A DNA stretch of 64,000 nucleotides from Desulfocucumis sp964643075 (GTDB taxonomy: Bacteria; Bacillota; Desulfotomaculia; Desulfotomaculales; Desulfocucumaceae), in the NCBI GenBank assembly GCA_964643075.1, contig CAZXQO010000002.1, forward strand, positions 124,001-188,000. Reading direction: 5' to 3'. The translations under genes were made by a program, and so were the position numbers. Of this stretch, positions 34,318-42,736 are shown piece by piece. The stretch's first letter is position 1. Every line of letters begins with the position of its first letter. The notes below the pieces were generated by a model. The model did not search any database, was not told the origin of the DNA, and saw only the letters and a list, made by a program, of their open reading frames with translations.

Positions 34318-34385
34318 CATATCGCCCTTCTGTAGCACAAACTCAGTCCAACCAACATCTACCGGCATATTATATTTTTTACCTC

Positions 34386-34399
34386 TACCCGTTGGGGTA
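34386..34399. promoter_or_regulatory. Candidate CsoR/CstR half-palindrome (TACCC-N4-GGGTA)
   Basis: TACCC GTTG GGGTA: the 5-4-5 spacing equals that of 34501-34516. It lies between the divergent tusA and ferredoxin genes. Confidence 0.45.
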
Positions 34400-34464
34400 T
34401 TTTTTCAATATAAAATTAACACAGGGAGGTACTCAAGTCAATATGAATTTTCATAATTTTTTAG

Positions 34465-34516
34465 TTGACAAGTATCTTGTCCATGCAATAAATTAATTAT
34501 ATACCCTATGGGGTAT
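34465..34516 (+). promoter_or_regulatory. Promoter with overlapping TACCC-N4-GGGTA operator
   Basis: TTGACA (34465-34470), 17 bases, then ATAAAT (34488-34493) form a sigma-A-like promoter. ATACCC TATG GGGTAT (34501-34516), a perfect palindrome close to known CsoR operators (TACCC-N4-GGGTA), sits at the expected transcription start. It would control the ferredoxin gene at 34671. Confidence 0.5.
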
Positions 34517-34670
34517 CAAAACCTGTTGGAACGATTTGCAATTTGGCTACGGCATCCCAAAAAGGAAAAGAAAGGCAGGTGGTTATATTTTTTAACCCAC
34601 GAATTTCGCTATACTAATTCAATGAGAATAATTAAGAAATTATAAAAGGATAACAAAGGGGAGTTTTATA

Positions 34671-35357
34671 ATGAAAAAAATACTTAAAGAAAAAAGATCA
34701 AGATTGCAAATGCTTACCTGGATCGGGCTACCCCTGGTAACGGTGGGCGGATGGTTTTACCCGCTGTTGGGATTTCTGCTGCTGACCTGTATGCTTGGGT
34801 CGGTGGGCATAGCTGCCTTCAGGGGCAGGGCGTGGTGCGACTGGATGTGTCCCAGAGGAAGTTTCTTTGACCTTTTTATTAAACCAATCAGTATAAATAA
34901 AAAAATACCGGCTTTTTTCCGCCACAAATATACCCGCCTGTTCATGCTGGGCCTTATTCTGACTATGATGGGAACCCAGTGGTACCTTGCCTGGGGCGAC
35001 CTGGAAGCAATGGGCCTGGCCCTGGTAAGAATACTTACGGTAACCACAGCAGCGGGCATCCTGCTGGGCATTTTCGTTCAGCCCAGGGTATGGTGCCATA
35101 TCTGCCCCATGGGCACTCTCGGACATATGCTTGCCAGCGGCAAAAACCAGCTTCAGATTAGCAGCGACTGCGTGAACTGCCGCCTCTGCGCAAAGACCTG
35201 CCCCATGCAGCTAGAGCCGTATAAATATAAGAGCGACGCTGTAATGGGCAACAACGATTGTATCAAATGTTCCTCCTGTGTGGCCGTCTGTCCCAAAAAA
35301 GCTCTCAGCTTTAACAACTGCCCCTCTGGAGGCACAGGACTGGAAAAAAGCGCATAG
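34671..35357 (+). CDS. NapH-like membrane ferredoxin
   Basis: A 228-residue membrane protein with four or five helices, two CxxxCP motifs of the NapH/NosR type (CDWMCPRG and CHICPMG) at the membrane surface and two C-terminal [4Fe-4S] clusters (CVNCRLCAKTCPM, CIKCSSCVAVCPK). It passes electrons between the quinone pool and soluble partners. It starts at ATG behind AAGGGGAG. Divergent from the tusA-hdr operon with shared operator-like sites, it may link that complex to the membrane. Confidence 0.85.
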   Translation: MKKILKEKRSRLQMLTWIGLPLVTVGGWFYPLLGFLLLTCMLGSVGIAAFRGRAWCDWMCPRGSFFDLFIKPISINKKIPAFFRHKYTRLFMLGLILTMMGTQWYLAWGDLEAMGLALVRILTVTTAAGILLGIFVQPRVWCHICPMGTLGHMLASGKNQLQISSDCVNCRLCAKTCPMQLEPYKYKSDAVMGNNDCIKCSSCVAVCPKKALSFNNCPSGGTGLEKSA

Positions 35358-35401
35358 AAAAGCGGGCTGCCATTCCATTCTGATGAATGAAAGCAGCCCG
35401 C
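35355..35401 (-). terminator. Terminator after the spore-coat genes
   Basis: GCGGGCTGC and GCAGCCCGC with inner ATTC/GAAT pairing, followed on the minus strand by CTTTTC. It may also stop plus-strand reading from the ferredoxin gene. Confidence 0.65.
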
Positions 35402-35427
35402 CGCCTCTACCCGTTTACAGCCTGTGC

Positions 35428-35775
35428 TTACTGCATAAAGCCGGGATTATAGGGGAACTGGGTCTGATAATTTATAAACTGCTGGTGTGTTTGCTGCAGT
35501 TTTTGCGCATCTTCCGGCTCCAGGGTATACCAACCCTTCCTGAACATGAGGTTGAATACCTCCCTGGCCTGCCCGTGGGTCTCCAGCAACATATTCGCGA
35601 CGTCCCTGTGCAATGCCTGATGACTGGCCTCCCTGGTAAAAACGTTGAGGCCGTCGGTAATATACTTCAGGCCGGCCAGTGTCTCGTTCACCATATCCCT
35701 GTCGTTCATCTGCGGGCCTTTTACCTGTGCCGATAGCCCGGACTGAGGGTTCTGTATCTTATTTTGCTGTTGCAT
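35428..35775 (-). CDS. CotF-family spore coat protein
   Basis: This 115-residue Gln-rich protein has a helical CotF-type core (MVNETLAGLKYITDGLNVF, HRDVANMLLETHGQAREVFN) and a FMRKGWY-like segment near the C-terminus (FRKGWYTLEP). Coat proteins of this family are made in the mother cell during sporulation. It abuts the upstream coat-like gene with a 1-base overlap. Confidence 0.82.
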   Translation of the reverse strand: MQQQNKIQNPQSGLSAQVKGPQMNDRDMVNETLAGLKYITDGLNVFTREASHQALHRDVANMLLETHGQAREVFNLMFRKGWYTLEPEDAQKLQQTHQQFINYQTQFPYNPGFMQ

Positions 35776-36062
35776 TACTGACCTACACCTCCCAGGCGAT
35801 TGGCCGAATTGGCCGGATTAACGTGATTTAAAATTACAAGATAGTGTTTCAGATGCATTTGCCCCGTCCTGTCCAGGACCATTTGAATTTCCGGGTCCCT
35901 GGCTTCCCTGGCAAAGTGAAAACATTTCTTCATGGCAGTCAGTTCCCAGGACAGTGCGTCTTTCAGATAGAGGTGATCTTTGGTGGAGATGACCCTTGGA
36001 GGCTCAGGCATTACCGGTTGCTGCTGAAACTGGTTCGGTTGCATAAACATGTTCATCTGCAA
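35775..36062 (-). CDS. Spore coat-associated protein, CotF-like
   Basis: A 95-residue protein with a Met/Gln/Pro-rich N-terminus (MQMNMFMQPNQFQQQPVMPE) and a helical part (YLKDALSWELTAMKKCFHFA) like the first half of CotF-type proteins. It forms a pair with the next coat gene. It begins 33 bases after ureD on the same strand, so read-through from the urease operon is possible. Confidence 0.72.
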   Translation of the reverse strand: MQMNMFMQPNQFQQQPVMPEPPRVISTKDHLYLKDALSWELTAMKKCFHFAREARDPEIQMVLDRTGQMHLKHYLVILNHVNPANSANRLGGVGQ

Positions 36063-36094
36063 TTTGATATTACCACCCTTCCATTTTTACTATA

Positions 36095-36964
36095 TTATTT
36101 CAGGAAGGGCCTGTTTTTATGAGCACCACAAATTTCCAAATAACATTCTTGCTTAAGCTCAACAAGAATCTTGGAAAGATAGTCAGCACTGTCTCCCAAA
36201 ATTCTGACAACTAAACCAAACCTTTTTGTTTTTGTTAAACCAAATTCAATATCACTTGACTTTTCTAAAATACCAAATAACCGTTCAAGCAATTGATCAT
36301 GAAAATTATCATAAAAAAATGCTAATGTTGCTTGATGTGAATAACCCTCAAAAAAACCAATACCTTCAAGAAACTGATAACCCGGCACAAGCACTTGACG
36401 ATCAAAAAAAATCAAATCGCCTAGATAATAAACCTTGTTACAGTTTCTGTATTCTTTAAACTCAAAGCGCTCCCCTCTCTTCACCCTCCCGCAAGCAAAG
36501 ACATCTGAATACATATATGCAGAACCACTATTCAAAAAACATTCAGAATCAGATTGAAAACTTGATCCAGCATAAGGAATGGCAGGTTTTTGTGCATAGT
36601 CCAAAAAAGCTCCTTTCGCTAAAAAAAAATGATTAAACTGACTTGCCTGACCTTCTTGCATACGATGGATCTTAGTATAAGACTGGCCATGCAATGCAAT
36701 CCTTGCACCAACACCTAAATCAAGCCTTATTCGATAACAATCTCCTTCCATGATACCAGCAGAAGCACTCATAACTATTATATTCATGATGTCTTTTTTT
36801 TCATCCCAAAAAGGTTTTGCTATTTTGAATGGAGCAGTAAAAAAACAATCCTCTAAAGATGTCATACCATTTATATTTTCAGCCTTAATATACAATTCAC
36901 TGTCTTGGCCAAAATTATTAACCATAATCATAGACCTTCCAATAGTACACCTTGCTTTATCCAT
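36095..36964 (-). CDS. ureD: Urease accessory protein UreD
   Basis: This 289-residue UreD (UreH) forms the UreDFG complex that loads nickel into apo-urease. Family features include the SASAGIMEGDCYRIRLDLGV block and GQSYTKIHRMQEGQASQFN, and the later SDVFACGRVKRGERFEF. It overlaps ureG by 37 bases at its 5' end. UreD is the last gene of the operon here, as in some Firmicutes. The lower GC of this gene compared with the Hdr operon is noticeable across the whole urease block. Confidence 0.9.
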   Translation of the reverse strand: MDKARCTIGRSMIMVNNFGQDSELYIKAENINGMTSLEDCFFTAPFKIAKPFWDEKKDIMNIIVMSASAGIMEGDCYRIRLDLGVGARIALHGQSYTKIHRMQEGQASQFNHFFLAKGAFLDYAQKPAIPYAGSSFQSDSECFLNSGSAYMYSDVFACGRVKRGERFEFKEYRNCNKVYYLGDLIFFDRQVLVPGYQFLEGIGFFEGYSHQATLAFFYDNFHDQLLERLFGILEKSSDIEFGLTKTKRFGLVVRILGDSADYLSKILVELKQECYLEICGAHKNRPFLK

Positions 36965-37536
36965 TTAATCACATCATCAAGACCTTCATTAGTATTAAGG
37001 TTGGTGAAAATGAAGGGTTTTTCACCTCTCATCCTTTGCGAATCCCTGGCCATAACTTCCAGACTTGCCCCAACATAAGGCGCCAAATCTATCTTATTAA
37101 TAACTAACAAATCTGTCCTGGTTATACCCGGTCCACCTTTGCGCGGTATTTTATCCCCTTCGGCAACGTCAATGACATAAATTGTCGCATCAGCCAAATC
37201 GGGACTGAAGGTTGCCGACAAGTTGTCGCCTCCACTTTCTATGAATAAAATTTGAATGTCCGGAAAACTCCTGATCATGTCATCAACCGCTTCCAAATTC
37301 ATAGAAGCGTCTTCACGAATAGCTGTATGTGGACACCCCCCGGTTTCAACACCCATGATTCTCTCCGCTGGAAGCAAGCTGTTTTTCACTAAAAACTCTG
37401 CATCTTCCTTTGTATAGATATCATTTGTAATCACGCCTATACTGTAGTTGTGTGCTAATAACCTCGTCAAACGCTCAATCAGCGCAGTTTTGCCGGAACC
37501 GACAGGTCCACCAATCCCGATCTTGACGAACACCAT
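36928..37536 (-). CDS. ureG: Urease accessory GTPase UreG
   Basis: This ~202-residue SIMIBI GTPase powers nickel insertion. The P-loop is GGPVGSGKTALIERL (about 7-21), followed by TNDIYTKEDAEFL, the nickel-binding CPH in ETGGCPHTAIREDAS, ESGGDNLSATFSPDLAD, and NKIDLA for guanine recognition. The start is ATG 37536 (MVFVKIGIGGP) behind GGGAGGAAT, giving a normal UreG length. Confidence 0.95.
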   Translation of the reverse strand: MVFVKIGIGGPVGSGKTALIERLTRLLAHNYSIGVITNDIYTKEDAEFLVKNSLLPAERIMGVETGGCPHTAIREDASMNLEAVDDMIRSFPDIQILFIESGGDNLSATFSPDLADATIYVIDVAEGDKIPRKGGPGITRTDLLVINKIDLAPYVGASLEVMARDSQRMRGEKPFIFTNLNTNEGLDDVIKWIKQGVLLEGL

Positions 37537-37554
37537 AGCTATTCCTCCCAAAAA

Positions 37555-38289
37555 TTATGATATATACAATCTTGTATACAATCTTTCATGCTGCATGGAC
37601 CTCAAATCAAAGCCAACAGAGCAAATCCCCAAACTGCTCTCCGTTAACGTCTCTACTTTATCGATGATCTGTTGAAAAATTGCCTGGGCGCCAAACAATA
37701 TCTTCTGCCCATCTTTTTGACTTAATGGCACCAGCTTGGCACAGTTATTAACAATTTGAGAAGCTGTACTATAGGTCACCGCCGAAAGAGCAAGGTTTTT
37801 TTCTATATCTAAAAGTTTTGTAGCCAGGCCGTAGATTACGCTATAATGCCCAGCACATTGACCACTTTTAACCCTCTTCTGATATGCACTGAACAAAGGA
37901 TGTTCTTTTAATACTGATTCTACAATAATTGAAAGCCGCGCTCCCAATTTCGTACTGGCCATTCTAATTTCCCTCGGGGTTTTCGCAGCACAAATAATTT
38001 TTTCCAAATTACCTATCCCATCCAAATTGGCTGTACTGGTATATTCCCAGGCAAGTTTAACCGCCAGCAAATCATTATAGAGGAAATTGTTCAGAAGATA
38101 ACTCTCCAAATATTTCTTTGCAGAGCCGGCATCATGGACAATGCCTTTCTGAACATAAGTCTCCAAACCAAATGACTGGGTAAACCCGCCGATGGGCAAA
38201 AGCGGGTCACTTATCTGGAGCAGGCAAAAAAAAGGATGAGTCTTAACTTCTGCGGTTTTAGGAGTGTCCATGGGAGTGTCCACGCGCAT
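37555..38289 (-). CDS. ureF: Urease accessory protein UreF
   Basis: A 244-residue all-helical UreF with the typical LLQISDPLLPIGGFTQSFGLETYVQKG start and YLLNNFLYNDLLAVKLAW. It acts as gate between UreG and the active site. It overlaps the ureE 3' end, and several starts are possible (GTG 38295, ATG 38289, ATG 38271). ATG 38289 has a GGTGG a few bases upstream. Confidence 0.92.
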   Translation of the reverse strand: MRVDTPMDTPKTAEVKTHPFFCLLQISDPLLPIGGFTQSFGLETYVQKGIVHDAGSAKKYLESYLLNNFLYNDLLAVKLAWEYTSTANLDGIGNLEKIICAAKTPREIRMASTKLGARLSIIVESVLKEHPLFSAYQKRVKSGQCAGHYSVIYGLATKLLDIEKNLALSAVTYSTASQIVNNCAKLVPLSQKDGQKILFGAQAIFQQIIDKVETLTESSLGICSVGFDLRSMQHERLYTRLYIS

Positions 38290-38716
38290 AACCACCTATG
38301 GGTGTTTTTAATTTAGCATTTTTCACATATGCCGCAAAACCATATTTCCCAAGCACATTAAAAAGTGGCGCGTCAAAGGGCGTAAGCAATTCTCCATCTT
38401 CCATAAATAAAGGAGCATGTCTGTTGCCAATCTCATAACAGGCTTTTGCCATTTCGCTAATAGTTTTCGGTTTAAGTGCTATACAATCACAAGGCAATAT
38501 TTCTACAATCAAAGCCCTGTGGGCATCATGCCATAAAATATCACCGTCACGCAAAGGGTGTCCTTCATGATTACGAATCCCTACCTCCAAGCCATTGCGA
38601 CTTGCTTTATGCAGCACTTTCTTCTCAACTTCATACCATTCAATCGGAACATAATCACGCTCTATGTCACCAAGATCCTGCTCATTTAGATCATGGATAA
38701 TATTTCCAATAAGCAC
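38258..38716 (-). CDS. ureE: Urease accessory nickel chaperone UreE
   Basis: A 152-residue UreE: an N-terminal peptide-binding domain (about 1-70), then the metal-binding domain with GNRHAPLF and a short His-containing tail (GYARGHSHGHS). The tail is shorter than the long His tails of Klebsiella-type UreE. It delivers nickel to the UreDFG complex. Confidence 0.92.
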   Translation of the reverse strand: MLIGNIIHDLNEQDLGDIERDYVPIEWYEVEKKVLHKASRNGLEVGIRNHEGHPLRDGDILWHDAHRALIVEILPCDCIALKPKTISEMAKACYEIGNRHAPLFMEDGELLTPFDAPLFNVLGKYGFAAYVKNAKLKTPIGGYARGHSHGHS

Positions 38717-38736
38717 AGGTTCACCTCTTTGGGAAA

Positions 38737-40455
38737 TTAGAATAAAAAGTACCTCTGAGCCAGAGAAAGTGTTTTAAAAGGTTCACAGGTTAATTGTTCC
38801 CCATCAACTCTCACTTCGTATGTTTCAGGATCTACTTCAATATTCGGCGTGGCGTTATTTAAAACCATGTCTTTCTTTGATACATTTCTGCAGCCAACAA
38901 CAGGCACAACTTGCTTCTGAAGTTTTAATTTTTCAAGAGCTCCCGATTCCAGTGCTGCCTTGGATACAAAAGTCAGACATGTGCTGTACCTGACCCGGCC
39001 AAAAGCGCCAAACATGTTTCTATAAATCACCGGTTGCGGTGTAGGTATCGATGCGTTGGCATCTCCCATTTTGCTGGCGACAATAAAGCCTCCCTTGAGA
39101 ATCATCTCTGGCTTAACACCGAACATAGCCGGTTTCCATAAAACAACATCAGCAACTTTACCTTTTTCCAAAGAACCTACATAATTAGCCATACCATGTG
39201 TTAATGCAGGATTAATCGTATATTTGGCTATGTATCTCTTCACACGGAAGTTATCATTCCGATCACCATCTTCCGGTAATGGACCTCTTTGTTTTCTCAT
39301 TTTATCAGCAGTCTGCCATGTTCTGATAATAACTTCGCCAACTCTGCCCATGGCCTGGGAATCAGAACTCATCATGCTAAATACTCCCAAATCATGCAGA
39401 ATATCTTCTGCAGCAATGGTCTCCGGCCGTATTCTTGAGTCGGCAAAGGCAACATCCTCCGGCACATTACTATCCAGGTGGTGGCAAACCATTAGCATAT
39501 CTAAATGTTCGTCAATGGTGTTAATCGTAAAGGGCATGGTTGGATTTGTAGAAGATGGCAGCACATTTGGCAGTGCAGCAATTTTGATAATATCCGGTGC
39601 ATGGCCACCGCCGGCTCCTTCTGTATGATAAGTATGAATGGTCCTTCCATTAATTGCCCGCATGGTTTCTTCAACAAATCCTGCTTCGTTTAACGTATCA
39701 GTGTGGATAGCAACTTGAACATCATACATGTCAGCTACCTGTAAGCATGTATCTATAGCTTTCGATGTTGTTCCCCAGTCTTCATGTAATTTTAGTCCCA
39801 TTGCTCCAGCTTCAACTTGCTCAACCAGCGGACCTGCAAAGGATGCATTCCCCTTGCCCAAAAAACCAAGATTCATAGGAAAGCTTTCAGCAGCTTCCAG
39901 CATTCTATGGACATGAAAACTACCTGGTGTGCAAGTGGTAGCGTTAGTACCATCTGCCGGTCCCGTTCCTCCACCGAGCATTGTTGTAATGCCGCTGTAT
40001 AACGCCGTTTCAATCTGCTGGGGACAAATGAAATGAATATGTGCGTCAATTCCGCCCGGCGTGGCTATCAGCCCTTCACCGGCAATCACCTCTGTTGAGG
40101 CGCCAACGACTAAATCCGGGGCCACCCCGTCCATAACATCAGGACTACCCGCCTTACCGATACCAACAATCTTGCCATCCCTGATACCGATATCACCTTT
40201 AACAATCCCCCAAGAATCAATTACTACGGCATTGGTGATAACCAAATCCAAAGCACCTTCCTGCCTTGTGGCTGATGGCGATTGACCCATGCCATCTCGA
40301 ATTGATTTACCACCACCAAACTTACATTCATCTCCGTAAACTGTAAAATCATCTTCAATCTCAATGATCAAATCCGTATCAGCAAGTCTTATCCGATCTC
40401 CCTTTGTTGGACCATACATGTTTGCATAAGCCTTACCTGTTATTTGGTAGCTCAA
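38737..40455 (-). CDS. ureC: Urease subunit alpha
   Basis: This 572-residue catalytic subunit hydrolyses urea to ammonia and carbamate with two nickel ions. The nickel ligands lie in GGIDAHIHFICPQQ. The lysine that becomes carbamylated is in MGLKLHEDWGTT (about residue 220). The flap motif MVCHHLDSNVPEDVAFADSR has the catalytic His. The first residues YANMYGPTKGDRIRL are typical. The gene abuts ureB (stop and start one base apart). Confidence 0.98.
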   Translation of the reverse strand: MSYQITGKAYANMYGPTKGDRIRLADTDLIIEIEDDFTVYGDECKFGGGKSIRDGMGQSPSATRQEGALDLVITNAVVIDSWGIVKGDIGIRDGKIVGIGKAGSPDVMDGVAPDLVVGASTEVIAGEGLIATPGGIDAHIHFICPQQIETALYSGITTMLGGGTGPADGTNATTCTPGSFHVHRMLEAAESFPMNLGFLGKGNASFAGPLVEQVEAGAMGLKLHEDWGTTSKAIDTCLQVADMYDVQVAIHTDTLNEAGFVEETMRAINGRTIHTYHTEGAGGGHAPDIIKIAALPNVLPSSTNPTMPFTINTIDEHLDMLMVCHHLDSNVPEDVAFADSRIRPETIAAEDILHDLGVFSMMSSDSQAMGRVGEVIIRTWQTADKMRKQRGPLPEDGDRNDNFRVKRYIAKYTINPALTHGMANYVGSLEKGKVADVVLWKPAMFGVKPEMILKGGFIVASKMGDANASIPTPQPVIYRNMFGAFGRVRYSTCLTFVSKAALESGALEKLKLQKQVVPVVGCRNVSKKDMVLNNATPNIEVDPETYEVRVDGEQLTCEPFKTLSLAQRYFLF

Positions 40456-40830
40456 TTATCCTTCAACTCCCTTAAAGCCTAATTTTTTTGCTTTTAAAAG
40501 AGCATTCTGCAAAACTTCTGCGTCTTTGACGCTGCCGCTCGTCAGGTCATTCAACCCATGAATGATAGCGTTACCACCAACAGCGACCAACTCAACTTCT
40601 TTCTCTTCTCCAGGTTCAAATCTCTCTGCTGTCCCAGATGGAATGTTCAACCTCATGCCAAAGGCTTGACTCCTTGGAAAAGCCAAACATCGATTGACTT
40701 CAAAGAAGTGATAATGCGAACCAACCTGAACAGGTCTATCGCCAGTATTTGAAACTTCGAGTACAATTCTCTTTCTATCGCAATTCAAAGTTATGTAGTC
40801 ATTATTAATGAAATATTCCCCAGGTATCAT
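40456..40830 (-). CDS. ureB: Urease subunit beta
   Basis: This 124-residue subunit starts at ATG 40830 (MIPGEYF) behind AAAGGGGAG. A longer frame to 40920 overlaps ureA and is not needed. The signatures NTGDRPVQVGSHYHFFEVNR and PSGTAERFEPGEEKEV are present. It packs against the alpha subunit. Confidence 0.96.
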   Translation of the reverse strand: MIPGEYFINNDYITLNCDRKRIVLEVSNTGDRPVQVGSHYHFFEVNRCLAFPRSQAFGMRLNIPSGTAERFEPGEEKEVELVAVGGNAIIHGLNDLTSGSVKDAEVLQNALLKAKKLGFKGVEG

Positions 40831-40849
40831 CAATCTACTCCCCTTTATA

Positions 40850-41152
40850 TTAACGGATTGGATTATGAACGGTAACAAGTTTTGTACCATCGGGAAAGGT
40901 TGCTTCAATTTGAATTTCATGGATCATAGCAGCTACTCCTTCCATGACATCATCCTTAGTTAGGATATTGGCGCCATACCGCATCAATTCAGTAACAGTT
41001 TTACCGTCCCTGGCAGCTTCAAGCAACTCTGCACTGATCAAGGCAACCGCCTCAGGATAGTTTAGTTTAAGTCCCCTTGCTTTTCTTTTACCAGCGAGCT
41101 CCCCTGCAAAATGGAGCATTAATTTCTCTGTTTCTTTTGGAGTTAAATGCAT
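40850..41152 (-). CDS. ureA: Urease subunit gamma
   Basis: A 100-residue gamma subunit with all the usual marks: MHLTPKETEKLMLHFAGEL, ARGLKLNYPEAVALI, and the end IQIEATFPDGTKLVTVHNPI. It is separate from ureB, as in most bacteria, and is the first gene of the enzyme block, 30 bases after urtE. Confidence 0.97.
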   Translation of the reverse strand: MHLTPKETEKLMLHFAGELAGKRKARGLKLNYPEAVALISAELLEAARDGKTVTELMRYGANILTKDDVMEGVAAMIHEIQIEATFPDGTKLVTVHNPIR

Positions 41153-41181
41153 TAACCATCACCTACCCCGATTAATATAAC

Positions 41182-41883
41182 TTATATAGCTATTTTAGCC
41201 TGAATCTTTTCAGGATCAACATCTTTTGTCTTTCCCTCCAGAACAATGCAACCCTTATCCATAACATAAAAATAATCGGCGACTTCTAAAACAAATTCAA
41301 TGTATTGCTCCACAATTAGCATTGAGATATTGCCCTTACTTTTTAGCTTCTTTATAACTCTGGCAATTTCTTGTATGATCGATGGCTGAATACCTTCTGT
41401 CGGCTCATCAAGTAAAAGCAGCTTTGGATTCGATACCAGTGCCCGGGCAATTGCTAATTGCTGCTGCTGTCCACCGCTTAAATCGCCGCCTTTTCTTTTT
41501 AACATCGTTTTTAATACGGGAAAGAGTTCATAAATACTTTCATCTAAAGCACTGTTCTTTCTATCTCTTTCCAGCCCCAGCAGCAAATTCTCATAAACAC
41601 TTAGATTAGAAAAAATATCCCTTCCCTGAGGGACATAGCCAATTCCTTGTAATGCCCTGTTATAAGTAGGCATATCGATCATCTCTGTGCCAGTCAGGGA
41701 AATGCTGCCATTAGGTGTTTTTACAAGACCCATAATGCTTTTCAGAAAGGTAGTTTTACCAACACCATTTCTTCCAAGCAGACAAACAACTTGCCCTTGT
41801 TTAATTCTTAAGCTGATATCTTTTAGTATAATGCTTTCAGCATAATAGGCGCTTAAACCACTAACATCCAGCACTTCACTCAC
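41182..41883 (-). CDS. urtE: Urea ABC transporter ATPase UrtE
   Basis: A 233-residue ABC ATPase (LivF-like) with Walker A GRNGVGKTT, signature LSGGQQQQLAIARAL and Walker B KLLLLDEPTEG. The motif GYVPQGRDIF is typical of UrtE. It overlaps urtD by 8 bases. With UrtABCD it imports urea at low concentration to feed the urease next door. Confidence 0.94.
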   Translation of the reverse strand: MSEVLDVSGLSAYYAESIILKDISLRIKQGQVVCLLGRNGVGKTTFLKSIMGLVKTPNGSISLTGTEMIDMPTYNRALQGIGYVPQGRDIFSNLSVYENLLLGLERDRKNSALDESIYELFPVLKTMLKRKGGDLSGGQQQQLAIARALVSNPKLLLLDEPTEGIQPSIIQEIARVIKKLKSKGNISMLIVEQYIEFVLEVADYFYVMDKGCIVLEGKTKDVDPEKIQAKIAI

Positions 41884-42622
41884 CGCCCCGGCCTAAATAA
41901 ACTTCAATAACACGCGGGTCTTTTTGAACGTCCTCCATATCACCTTCGACCAAAAGTGCTCCTTCATGAAGAACTGTAACGGTATTCGCGCACTCTTTTA
42001 CAAATTCCATATCATGTTCAACAACCACCACGGAACAGTCTTTAGCAATTTCCTTAAGCAACTCGCCGGTCTTATCCGTTTCCTTCCTGCCCATGCCAGC
42101 CACAGGTTCATCTAAAAGCATAATTTCCGGCTTTTGTACAAAAAGCATGCCTATTTCCAGCCATTGTTTTTCTCCATGGGACAAGGCCGCCGGTTTCTCG
42201 AATCTCTTTTCATACAAACCAGTTATTTTGAGCACATATTCAATTCTTTCCATCTGCTTCTGACTAAGCTTCGAAAAAAGTGTAGAATAAATAGTTCTTT
42301 TCTTTTCAGCTGCCAGCTCCATATTTTCAAAAACTGTAATACTATTAAATACAGACGGAACCTGAAATTTCCTACCAATACCACGTTCAACAATTTCATG
42401 TTCAGCCAACTTTGTTACATCATTATTATTTTTGAAAATTATTGAACCGGCGACAGGCTTAACACGCCCGCATATGGCATCAAGTAAAGTAGTCTTACCG
42501 GCGCCATTCGGTCCGATAAAAAAATGTATATTCCCTTTTTTAACAGAAGTGCTTATATTATTGACTGCTTTAAAGCCATCAAAACTAACTGTCAAATCTT
42601 TAATCTCCAAAACTTTATCCAT
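41876..42622 (-). CDS. urtD: Urea ABC transporter ATPase UrtD
   Basis: A 248-residue ABC ATPase (LivG-like): Walker A GPNGAGKTT, signature LSHGEKQWLEIGM (the LSHGEKQWLEI form is characteristic of UrtD), Walker B IMLLDEPVAGM. I use ATG 42622 (MDKVLEIK), with AAAGGTG at the right distance. Confidence 0.94.
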   Translation of the reverse strand: MDKVLEIKDLTVSFDGFKAVNNISTSVKKGNIHFFIGPNGAGKTTLLDAICGRVKPVAGSIIFKNNNDVTKLAEHEIVERGIGRKFQVPSVFNSITVFENMELAAEKKRTIYSTLFSKLSQKQMERIEYVLKITGLYEKRFEKPAALSHGEKQWLEIGMLFVQKPEIMLLDEPVAGMGRKETDKTGELLKEIAKDCSVVVVEHDMEFVKECANTVTVLHEGALLVEGDMEDVQKDPRVIEVYLGRGGE

Positions 42623-42662
42623 TAAAAACACACCTTTAAGTTTTTTTTAAAATCCTTTTACT

Positions 42663-42706
42663 ATTCAGTATTCAGAATACTTCTAGACGATAAACCATTC
42701 TCTCAT
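42663..42706. repeat. 44-base dispersed repeat, copy 2
   Basis: Matches 28448-28491 at 39 of 44 positions. It lies in the gap between urtD and urtC. Confidence 0.7.
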
Positions 42707-42736
42707 TCTGCTACTAACCTGACAACTGAATAATTA

